Source: CAZGSN01 sp964371655 (GTDB lineage Bacteria > Desulfobacterota > Binatia > HRBIN30). From it: a DNA stretch of 42,207 bases. The notes beneath the pieces were generated by a model that worked only from the letters and a program-made list of their open reading frames with translations, searched no databases and was not told the origin of the DNA. The translations under genes were made by a program, and so were the position numbers. Positions 36,002-42,207 of this stretch are shown piece after piece (within the stretch, counting starts at the first letter, position 1; every line of letters begins with the position of its first letter). The stretch lies in NCBI GenBank assembly GCA_964371655.1, contig CAYJOD010000054.1, forward strand, positions 1 to 42,207, given 5' to 3'.

Positions 36002-36130
36002 ATGGCGTACAGCAGTAGCGACATCGATCCTGCGAAGAGGGTTGCTCGACTCGTCATCGCTGGGCTCGTTGCTGATGATAAGCGGTCACCAGCAAGGCGA
36101 CCCGCGTGGCCGTACGGCCCTGAGGTCTAG
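36002..36130 (+). CDS. possible 42-aa microprotein
   Basis: ATG 36002 follows GGAGGGCGACGCAG. The product begins MAYSSSDIDPAKRVARLVIA, has one short amphipathic helix (AKRVARLVIAGLVADD) and ends Pro/Arg-rich (SPARRPAWPYGPEV). No family is recognised. Apart from this and the repeats, 35411-36331 shows no gene. It may be a chance frame. Confidence 0.28.
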   Translation: MAYSSSDIDPAKRVARLVIAGLVADDKRSPARRPAWPYGPEV

Positions 36131-36154
36131 CCAGATGAATTGGGAAGTTGCGGG

Positions 36155-36265
36155 CTATCGAGTGTGGATCGCGGATGGCGGATGCAACCCCGTTATCTTC
36201 GATTCAAGTTCCCCGATCCAAGATTCGAGCGTCCTTCGCAATCTGCGCTCCGCACTTCGCGGTCG
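36155..36265. repeat. GGATCGCGGATGGCGGATG-type repeat
   Basis: GTGGATCGCGGATGGCGGAT (from 36164) and, downstream, GCAATCTGCGCTCCGCAC form weak inverted ends around TTCAAGTTCCCCGATCCAAG. The layout resembles a decayed dispersed element in the leader of the ferredoxin oxidoreductase operon. Confidence 0.35.
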
Positions 36266-36331
36266 GTGTTGGCGTTTGGCGGATGCAGTCCTCGCGTCCG
36301 TGCGCACCAGATCAAGAGCCACGAGTCGACG

Positions 36332-37237
36332 ATGACCCGGCACCTGCGCTTTCATGGCCGTGGCGGCGAAGGCGTGAAGCTTGCCAGCCGGATTGTGAGC
36401 CGCGCCGCCTTCTTGTCGGGGTACACGGTTCAGGATTCGCCTCTCTACGGAGCCGAACGCCGCGGCGCGCCGGTGCTGGCGTTCACCCGCCTGAGCGATC
36501 GTCCGATTCTCGAACGTGGCTACATCGATGCGCCGGATCTGGTGGTGGTGATGGACCGGACGTTGCTGTCGCATCCGGAGGCGGCGGTGCTGGACGGCGT
36601 TGACGCAACCACCGTCGTCGTCATCAACACGGCGTCGTCGTCCCAAGAGGTGCGCGCTCAGTTCGGCATCGCCGGCGTGGTGGCGACCTACGATTTGTCC
36701 GCCCTTGCCTTGGAGTGGCTCGGCCATCACGTGCTCAGCGCCCCGGTCGCGGGCCTGACGGCAAAGGTTGCGGGCATCTGTTCGTTGGAGCGGCTGCTCG
36801 ACGCGGTACGCATCGAGCTCGCTGACGTGGGTCTGGGTGCACAGCTGATCGAGCGCAACGCCGCCGCCAGCCGGGTCGCTTTCGAAACCGCAAGACCGCT
36901 GCCGATCACCGCACCGCTGCCTCCGAGCCGACACCTGGGGACGCCGCGCTTTGTGTTTCCGCAGATGCCGGCGCGCCTGGCGGCTCCGTCGATCACCGCC
37001 GCCGCCACGTCGGCGCAGCGAAGCACCGGGGAGTGGAGGGTGTACAGGCCGGAGATCGAGCGTCAGCGTTGCACACGTTGCTTCTTCTGCTTTGCGCTCT
37101 GTCCGGAAGGAGCGATCGCTCTCGACTCCGACAACTACCCGGTGGTCGACTACGCCCACTGCAAGGGCTGTCTCGTTTGTGCGGAGGAGTGTCCGCCAAG
37201 AGCGATCCACTCGGCCCCCGAGGAGGTGGCGGCATGA
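36332..37237 (+). CDS. 2-oxoacid:ferredoxin oxidoreductase gamma-delta fusion
   Basis: 301 aa from ATG 36332; the longer frame upstream is repeat DNA. The gamma domain (~1-185) opens with MTRHLRFHGRGGEGVKLASR, the usual GxGGxG start of POR gamma chains, and has SPLYGAERRGAPVLAFTR. The C-terminal delta domain (~235-301) carries two [4Fe-4S] sites: CTRCFFCFALCPEG and CKGCLVCAEECPP. It accepts electrons from the alpha-beta core and passes them to ferredoxin. Stop and next start overlap (ATGA at 37234), with GGAGG upstream. Gene order gamma-delta, alpha, beta matches pyruvate- or 2-oxoacid-type enzymes; the exact substrate is not readable. Confidence 0.93.
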   Translation: MTRHLRFHGRGGEGVKLASRIVSRAAFLSGYTVQDSPLYGAERRGAPVLAFTRLSDRPILERGYIDAPDLVVVMDRTLLSHPEAAVLDGVDATTVVVINTASSSQEVRAQFGIAGVVATYDLSALALEWLGHHVLSAPVAGLTAKVAGICSLERLLDAVRIELADVGLGAQLIERNAAASRVAFETARPLPITAPLPPSRHLGTPRFVFPQMPARLAAPSITAAATSAQRSTGEWRVYRPEIERQRCTRCFFCFALCPEGAIALDSDNYPVVDYAHCKGCLVCAEECPPRAIHSAPEEVAA

Positions 37238-38493
37238 CGGGTGAGCTGCTCACCGGCAACGCCGCTGCCGCGTGGGGGGCGCGCCTGGCCGCCGTCGATT
37301 ACATCCCGGCGTATCCGATCACTCCGCAAACCGAGATCATCGAAGATCTGGCGCAATGGATCGCGCGCGGCGATCTGGCGGCGCGCTTGGTCACCCTCGA
37401 CTCCGAGCACTCGATGCTGAGTGCCGCCGGCGCCGCCGCCGCGACCGGGGCGCGTGTCTTCAGCGCAACATCGAGCCAAGGTCTGCTGTACGCGATCGAG
37501 ATGCTTTATACCGTCGCCGGCTGGCGCGTACCGCTCGTGCTGGTGAACGTGTCGCGCGGGCTGGCGGCGCCAATCACTCTGGAGCCCGATCACAACGACA
37601 TTCTCGCCGCTCGCGACTGCGGCTTCCTGCAGATTCATGCCGAAACCTGCCAAGAGGTTCTCGACTCTGTGCTCATGGCGTACCGCATCGCCGAGCACGC
37701 GGACGTGCTTCTGCCGGTGCTGGTCAACCTCGACGGCTTCTATCTGTCGTTTACACGCGAGCCGGTAACGATCCATGCGCCGGCAGAAGTGCGCGAGTTT
37801 CTGCCCGCCTACACACCTGCCCACGCCCATTTCTCCGCCTCGCACGCGATGGCGCAGGGAGTCGCCGTGCTCGGTGGCAGCGCCTACGCGTTCTTCAAGT
37901 ACCAGATGCAGCGCGCCGCCGAGGCAGCCCTCGCGGTCCACGAAAATGTCGCCGCAGAGTTCTGCTTGCGCTTCGGCTCTTGCTACGGCGCCGTCGAAGC
38001 CTTTCGGCTCGACGATGCCGAGTACGTCATCGTCATGTCGAACTCGTTCTCGACGATCGGCAAGGCCGAAGTCACGCGGCTACGGGCGCGCGGCGAAAAG
38101 GTCGGGTTGCTGCGTTTACGTCTGGTACGCCCGTTCCCACACCAGGAGATTGCGTGGCTGCTCGCCGGCCGTCGCGCCGTGGCCGTGGTCGATCAGAACC
38201 TGTCGGTCGGCAAAGGAGGTATCTTCTTCGCCGAGATCGCCAGCGCCATGGCACCGGTGCATCCACAGCCGCCGCTGCTGTCCTTCATCAGCGGGTTGGG
38301 CGGCCGGCGCTTTCGCAGCGAAGACTTTGATCTGATGGTCGCGGCGATGCGCGATGCCACCGACAACGGTACGTCGGCCGAGCCGCATCTATTGTACAGT
38401 CCGGAGGAGCTGGCGCAGATGGACAAGCTGCTACGCGTGGCGCACGGCGACTCGGGGCCGGGCTGGCAAGCGAAGATCGCGCCCGCCGCGTAG
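37234..38493 (+). CDS. 2-oxoacid:ferredoxin oxidoreductase alpha subunit
   Basis: 419 aa from ATG 37234. It starts with the conserved ELLTGNAAAAWGARLAAVDYIPAYPITPQTEIIE and has the thiamine-activating Glu region LDSEHSMLSAAGAAAATGARVFSATSSQGL near residues 52-80. The middle domain keeps VVDQNLSVGKGG near residue 320, a common POR alpha signature. It forms the thiamine-dependent core with beta. The protein is cytoplasmic; pyruvate synthase/oxidoreductase is the closest likeness. Nine bases separate it from the beta gene's start, so the three genes form one operon. Confidence 0.95.
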   Translation: MTGELLTGNAAAAWGARLAAVDYIPAYPITPQTEIIEDLAQWIARGDLAARLVTLDSEHSMLSAAGAAAATGARVFSATSSQGLLYAIEMLYTVAGWRVPLVLVNVSRGLAAPITLEPDHNDILAARDCGFLQIHAETCQEVLDSVLMAYRIAEHADVLLPVLVNLDGFYLSFTREPVTIHAPAEVREFLPAYTPAHAHFSASHAMAQGVAVLGGSAYAFFKYQMQRAAEAALAVHENVAAEFCLRFGSCYGAVEAFRLDDAEYVIVMSNSFSTIGKAEVTRLRARGEKVGLLRLRLVRPFPHQEIAWLLAGRRAVAVVDQNLSVGKGGIFFAEIASAMAPVHPQPPLLSFISGLGGRRFRSEDFDLMVAAMRDATDNGTSAEPHLLYSPEELAQMDKLLRVAHGDSGPGWQAKIAPAA

Positions 38494-38501
38494 AGGCCGC
38501 C

Positions 38502-39419
38502 ATGCCGACGCGTCGTGAAATCTACAAGTCCATCAAAGACGTCCCACGCGAGGAGTACCTCGCCGGAGGGACCGGCCTGTGTGGCGGTTGTGGTGGATTG
38601 CTGGCGCTGCGCCTGTTTCATAAGGCACTTGGGCCGAAGACGATCTTCGTCAACGCTGCGGGGTGCATGACCCTGCTTGCAGTGTTTCCATTTTCTCCCT
38701 TTCACTCGTCGTGGCTCTACACCTCGATGGCCTCGGCCCCGGCCGGTGCGCAGGGGATTCGCGATGGCCTCGATTTGATGATGGCAAAGGGACGCTTGTC
38801 CAAGGAGGAGGACCTCGAGGTCGTCGTGGTCACCGGCGACGGCGCCGCCAATGGGATCGGTCTGCAGGCGACGCTCGCCGCCATTCAGCGCGGCCTGAAG
38901 TTCTACTATTTCTGCTACGACAACGAAGCCTTCGCCAATACCGGATTTCAAATGTCGCCGGCGTCGCCATTGGGATCACGCACCGCCACCACCCCGAACG
39001 GGACGAGCACGAACAAGCAGGACCTGTTCGAGCTGTGGCGCGCACAGCGCCCCGGCTTCGTGGCTACGGTGTCGCCGGCGTATCCGCTCGATCTGATGGA
39101 CAAGGTGGCGCGCGCCGGGCGCGTCGATGGAGCCAAGCTTTTCATCAGCATGGCGTCGTGTCCGTCGGGCTGGGGGATCGAGCCTTCCGAGTCGGTTGCG
39201 ATCTCACGACTTGCTGTCGAGACCGGCGTCTGGCCGCTCAAAGAGGTTCGCGACGGCTCGGTCGTGCACACCGTCGTGCCGCATAAACGCTTGCCGATCG
39301 AAGACTACCTGCAGCGACAAACGCGCTACCAGCACCTGTTTGAGCCGACCCGACAGAACGACATGCTCCATCGCTTGCAGGCGGACGTCGACGCCTATTG
39401 GGCCACTGCCAAAGTGTGA
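38502..39419 (+). CDS. 2-oxoacid:ferredoxin oxidoreductase beta subunit
   Basis: 305 aa from ATG 38502. It binds thiamine diphosphate and a proximal [4Fe-4S] cluster: Cys27 and Cys30 (GLCGGCGG), Cys55 (NAAGCMTL) and Cys220 (SMASCPSGWG) are the four expected ligands, and GDGAANGIGLQ...YDNEAFANTGFQ is the thiamine/Mg motif. TPNGTSTNKQDLF is a normal active-site loop. Together with the alpha and gamma-delta chains it makes a full CoA-acylating 2-oxoacid oxidoreductase. Pyruvate is likely, but 2-oxoglutarate or branched substrates are not excluded. Confidence 0.95.
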   Translation: MPTRREIYKSIKDVPREEYLAGGTGLCGGCGGLLALRLFHKALGPKTIFVNAAGCMTLLAVFPFSPFHSSWLYTSMASAPAGAQGIRDGLDLMMAKGRLSKEEDLEVVVVTGDGAANGIGLQATLAAIQRGLKFYYFCYDNEAFANTGFQMSPASPLGSRTATTPNGTSTNKQDLFELWRAQRPGFVATVSPAYPLDLMDKVARAGRVDGAKLFISMASCPSGWGIEPSESVAISRLAVETGVWPLKEVRDGSVVHTVVPHKRLPIEDYLQRQTRYQHLFEPTRQNDMLHRLQADVDAYWATAKV

Positions 39420-39440
39420 GGAGTCGAGCCTAGAGGCAAT

Positions 39441-39599
39441 GCCGGCGGGTAGCGGGTCAGTTTGATTGTCATTCCGAGCCATCGCACTTCCGCGGCGAGG
39501 AATCTTCTGCAGCAGCGTGAGGGCAAACACTTTCAGATCCCTCACTCCGCTCGGGATGACATCGAGCGAAAACATCAAGCTGACCCACCACCTGCCGGC
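39441..39599. repeat. nested inverted-repeat element after the POR operon
   Basis: Outer ends GCCGGCGGGT...GGGTCAGTTTGAT (39441-39466) and ATCAAGCTGACCC...GCCGGC (39574-39599) are imperfect inverted copies. Inside is a second element with ends GTCATTCCGAGC and CGCTCGGGATGAC, a common dispersed-repeat type. It looks like one repeat inserted into another. Nothing else is seen between 39420 and 39692. Confidence 0.75.
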
Positions 39600-39692
39600 G
39601 CGATCGCCAGCCGGTTTAGCTGTTCCCGGGACGCGAGAGTGATCTCTATTCCAACTTCCTGTCGTCCTTGCCGGATTGCCATTGGTCCCGGT

Positions 39693-40613
39693 TCATCGAC
39701 GGATATTCCGTTCCTTGTCGGTCCAGTCCTTTTCAACCCAGTCGCTCGGGAGCCACGGCACGATCGCGGAGGTTCGACGCATGTACTCTTCATACCCCGG
39801 CCGGCGCTCGATACTGCGCTGGTCGAGCAACGGTACACTGACGAAAACGAACATCAGCGTGATCGAGAGCGGACCGATCACCGTCCACCACCAACGCGGA
39901 TCGGCGGCGAGGGCAAACAGCCACAGGGTCCACCAGAATAGGATCTCGCCGAAGTAGTTGGGGTGTCGCGAGTACGCCCACAGACCGTTCTTCATGATCT
40001 CACCCGGCTGCTTGTGTCTCAGGAAGTCCCAGAGTTGGCTGTCGGCCGTCGCCTCGATGATGATGGCGGTGATGCCGAGCGACACCGCGGCGAGGTCGAG
40101 CAAGCCAAAGTCATCGGCGGCTCCGCTCGACACGACCGGATAGAGCGCGAGACAGCCGAGGAAGACCTGAACGGTGGGGAATAAGTGAATTCCCAGGAGG
40201 TCGATCAACCAATAATACTGCCCGAATCGGTGCCGCAGGTCGGCGTAGCGCCAGTCCTCATGCTGTAGGCCTTCCCAACGGCGCAACCAGTTAAACGTCA
40301 AGCGTAACCCCCAGGCAATGACGACGGAGAGGGCCAGAACCTGTCGTTGGACACCGGTCTCCGACGCGGAGACCCAGCCGACGGCGATGACGACCGGTGC
40401 CAGGCCCCAGTACGGATCGTAAAAGCTGGAGTTGTTGTAGGCCGTGCTGAAAGCGTAGATCACCAGCGTAGCTGCGAAGTTGGCGATGGCGGCAACGATG
40501 ATCGGGTGCAGCGGGGCGAACGCGAACGCCGCTACCGCAGCGACGACAAGCGCCAGCCCATAGGCGAGAAGGCAAAGCGCATACGATCTCAACAGGACAA
40601 GGTTCGGCACCAT
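39693..40613 (-). CDS. DUF1295 (steroid 5-alpha-reductase-like) membrane protein
   Basis: 306 aa from ATG 40613 (GAGGTCG upstream). About eight hydrophobic helices are visible, beginning SYALCLLAYGLALVVAAVAAF. The conserved YSRHPNYFGEILFWW near residue 220 is the hallmark of DUF1295/steroid 5-alpha-reductase C-terminal proteins, which reduce C=C bonds of lipids with NADPH. An extra motif (WDFLRHKQPGEIMKNGLW) precedes it. The substrate is unknown. It is divergent from the DUF2804 gene, which may also concern lipid or surface chemistry. Confidence 0.88.
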   Translation of the reverse strand: MVPNLVLLRSYALCLLAYGLALVVAAVAAFAFAPLHPIIVAAIANFAATLVIYAFSTAYNNSSFYDPYWGLAPVVIAVGWVSASETGVQRQVLALSVVIAWGLRLTFNWLRRWEGLQHEDWRYADLRHRFGQYYWLIDLLGIHLFPTVQVFLGCLALYPVVSSGAADDFGLLDLAAVSLGITAIIIEATADSQLWDFLRHKQPGEIMKNGLWAYSRHPNYFGEILFWWTLWLFALAADPRWWWTVIGPLSITLMFVFVSVPLLDQRSIERRPGYEEYMRRTSAIVPWLPSDWVEKDWTDKERNIRR

Positions 40614-40892
40614 TCGACCTCTGCCGGCGCATTCTTTCTGCGAAGATCGAGAAGCGCAACCCTCGTTGCCCCGTCTTCGCCCCCCGGATACAAGCCCGGG
40701 ATCTCGGAAGGCGAGGCAAGGTGTGCATGGCAATGGTGGCAATCCGGATGATGGGTGGACTGTCGCCCGACCTCACGTCGGCCGGGCTACGACGGTTCGA
40801 GACCGGGGTGTTGCCGAGGATTCAATGATTGCTTCCAAGGATACAGCCGCAGCCGTGGTCGCGAACAGCCTGTTGAAATACTCGCCGGTAGT

Positions 40893-40963
40893 GTCAGCCC
40901 GGCGAAAGCCGGGGTCCAGAAGTCTCTCGAAAGTCTGGATTCCGGCTTCCGCCGGAATGACGG
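40893..40963. repeat. GTCAGCCCGGCGAAAGCCGG-type inverted repeat
   Basis: GTCAGCCCGGCGAAAGCCGG (40893-40912) at the left is an imperfect inverted match of CCGGCTTCCGCCGGAATGAC (40942-40961) at the right, the pattern of a common dispersed proteobacterial-type repeat. It sits in the leader of the DUF2804 gene and explains why the frame upstream of 41016 is not protein. Confidence 0.75.
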
Positions 40964-41015
40964 ATTTGACGCGTCCACGACTTCTTCGACGGGCTGCGAC
41001 GAGAGCCTCGGGCGC

Positions 41016-42035
41016 ATGAAACGTCTCATCGATACGAATTCTGCCGTCCGCTTCGGCATCTTCGCGGAGCCGATCGACGAGGTGAATCATCGTGACTTCG
41101 AGCTGACGACGCCGTTCGGGCGTCGTGTCGGCGCCCTGCGCCGGCACTTCGCTTTCAACCAGTTCGAGTTTCTGGGCGCGCTCGGGGAGGACCTGGTCTT
41201 CGGCTGTGCCATCGCCAACGTCAAGTACGCCGGCACGGCTTTCGTCTACGCGTACGACCCGCGCACCCGGCATTTCGACGAGTTCAGCCTGCGCACGCCC
41301 CTGGCGCTCGGCTTCACCAATGATCAGTTTCCGGAGCGCGGCAGCGCCACGGTTCAGATCGGTCGCCGGCGCATCCACATGTCGGGAGCGAGCCGCCCGC
41401 CGCAGCGACGTCTGTGTGTCGATCTTCCCGGCAAAATGGCGATCGATGCCACCTTCAGCGAGATCGCGCCCGCCATCGAGCCGATGCGCATCTGCACCCC
41501 AGTTGGCGCCAGCGGCTGGGTCTACGCGCGCAAGAGCGCCGGCCACCGCGTCGAGGGAACGCTGAGCGTGCAGGGGCGGACGCTCGATCTCGGCCGGCTC
41601 GGCGTTCTCGGTCACCACGATTGGACGGCAGGCTACATGCGACGCGACACGTTCTGGAACTGGGGATGCGTGGCCGGCCGCCTCGCGGACGGACGCGTCG
41701 TCGGCATGAACGTTTCGTGCGGCGTAAACGAAACCAGCTTCACCGAAAATTGCTTCTGGCTCGACGGCAAGTTGCACAAGATCGACAGCGTCCATTTCGA
41801 TTACGATCGCCGCGACATCATGCGGCCGTGGCGATTGCGTTCGTATGACGGCCGCGCCGACCTCACCTTCCAACCCGAAGGACGGCACTCGGAGAACGTC
41901 AACGCCTTCGTCGTTGCCTCGAATTTCAACCAGCTCATTGGCCGCTATCGCGGCACACTGCGGACCGCTGCTGGCGAGCCACTCGTCATCGACGGGCTGC
42001 TCGGTTACGCCGAGCGTCACTACGCGAAGTGGTAG
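41016..42035 (+). CDS. DUF2804 family protein
   Basis: 339 aa from ATG 41016; the frame runs further upstream but through a repeat. The protein matches DUF2804 by its beta-rich layout and conserved segments: FAFNQFEFLGALGEDLVFGCAIA, GHHDWTAGYMRRDTFWNW, GMNVSCGVNETSFTENCFW and LLGYAERHYAKW at the end. No signal peptide or transmembrane helix is visible. The family has no established function and occurs widely in bacteria. Length is typical, and the protein appears complete. Confidence 0.82.
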   Translation: MKRLIDTNSAVRFGIFAEPIDEVNHRDFELTTPFGRRVGALRRHFAFNQFEFLGALGEDLVFGCAIANVKYAGTAFVYAYDPRTRHFDEFSLRTPLALGFTNDQFPERGSATVQIGRRRIHMSGASRPPQRRLCVDLPGKMAIDATFSEIAPAIEPMRICTPVGASGWVYARKSAGHRVEGTLSVQGRTLDLGRLGVLGHHDWTAGYMRRDTFWNWGCVAGRLADGRVVGMNVSCGVNETSFTENCFWLDGKLHKIDSVHFDYDRRDIMRPWRLRSYDGRADLTFQPEGRHSENVNAFVVASNFNQLIGRYRGTLRTAAGEPLVIDGLLGYAERHYAKW

Positions 42036-42207
42036 CCTCTGCGGTGCGGGGGTGCGGGAGTGCTGGGGTACGGGGGTTGCGGGGGTGCGGGCCCCCGGGG
42101 TGGGAGTTTGACCCCCCCCCCCCCCCCCCGCCCCACCCCCGCCCCCCCCCCCAGAAGAGGTAAAGGGTAAAGAGGTCCATTAGGCTATATTTTTCCCGAC
42201 ACGACTG
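42036..42207. other. homopolymer-rich window end
   Basis: GTGCGGGGGTGCGGGAGTGC units are followed by C-runs of 18 (42112-42129), 5 and 11 bases. This could be a dispersed G-rich repeat meeting its inverted partner or a sequencing/assembly edge. No gene is present. Confidence 0.5.

Noticed and set aside
40773..42020. 415-codon minus-strand frame opposite the DUF2804 gene
   Set aside because: Shadow frame; it also runs through the repeat at 40893-40963.

Overview
The window is GC-rich DNA from a Gram-negative bacterium. The sequence shows outer-membrane barrel proteins, exported c-type cytochromes, a Tat-exported Fe-S protein and a DsbD. There is no rRNA or tRNA gene to fix the taxonomy. The mix of multihaem cytochromes with an NrfD-type membrane protein, a PknK-like kinase, 2-oxoacid:ferredoxin oxidoreductase next to 2-oxoglutarate dehydrogenase, DUF2804 and DUF1295 proteins, and many short dispersed inverted repeats suggests an uncultured deltaproteobacterial-type lineage (Desulfobacterota, Myxococcota or Binatota-like). 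That placement is inference.

Layout. (1) 1-6500, plus strand: a LexA-like S24 autoprotease without a DNA-binding domain, a geranylgeranyl-reductase-type FAD oxidoreductase, a HAD-like/M28 peptidase fusion whose start overlaps the FAD stop (ATGA), a 223-aa protein with a LigA/NHLP-like helical N-terminus, a strong hairpin, then an unrecognised 366-aa gene bracketed by two ~198-bp direct repeats. This is the least ordinary part and may be a small protease or peptide-processing locus. (2) 6900-13000, minus strand: a signalling pair, an enhancer-binding-protein-like AAA+ regulator whose sigma54-contact loop is degenerate, then a giant Ser/Thr kinase-ATPase, with an unknown gene upstream. (3) 13350-15463, minus strand: DUF779 protein with an aldehyde dehydrogenase. 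(4) 15771-18565: unknown secreted protein, DUF1328 membrane microprotein, a Gln-rich 51-aa microprotein, and an Omp85-type barrel. (5) 18660-26099, minus strand: small cytochrome c, NrfD-like quinone module, Fe-S protein, tetrahaem cytochrome, a cytochrome made of four repeated monohaem units, and DsbD. These would form a periplasm-facing electron-transfer module with the thiol-reducing supply that c-haem attachment needs. (6) 26344-29409: MetA-type outer-membrane protein, RibB with a dead GTP-cyclohydrolase domain, and a PtsN-like EIIA.

(7) 29495-34974, plus strand: the complete 2-oxoglutarate dehydrogenase complex (odhA-odhB-lpd) in one operon. (8) 35015-35410, minus: CBS-pair protein. (9) 36332-39419, plus: 2-oxoacid:ferredoxin oxidoreductase as gamma-delta fusion, alpha, beta. 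(10) 39693-42035: DUF1295 membrane enzyme (minus) and DUF2804 protein (plus). The last ~150 bases are poly-G/poly-C rich and look like a contig end.

The intergenic DNA is unusually full of short MITE-like elements with inverted ends. At least six different families are visible, and one appears to have left matching peptides in the linkers of OdhB and Lpd. No CRISPR array, transposase, integrase or phage gene was found.
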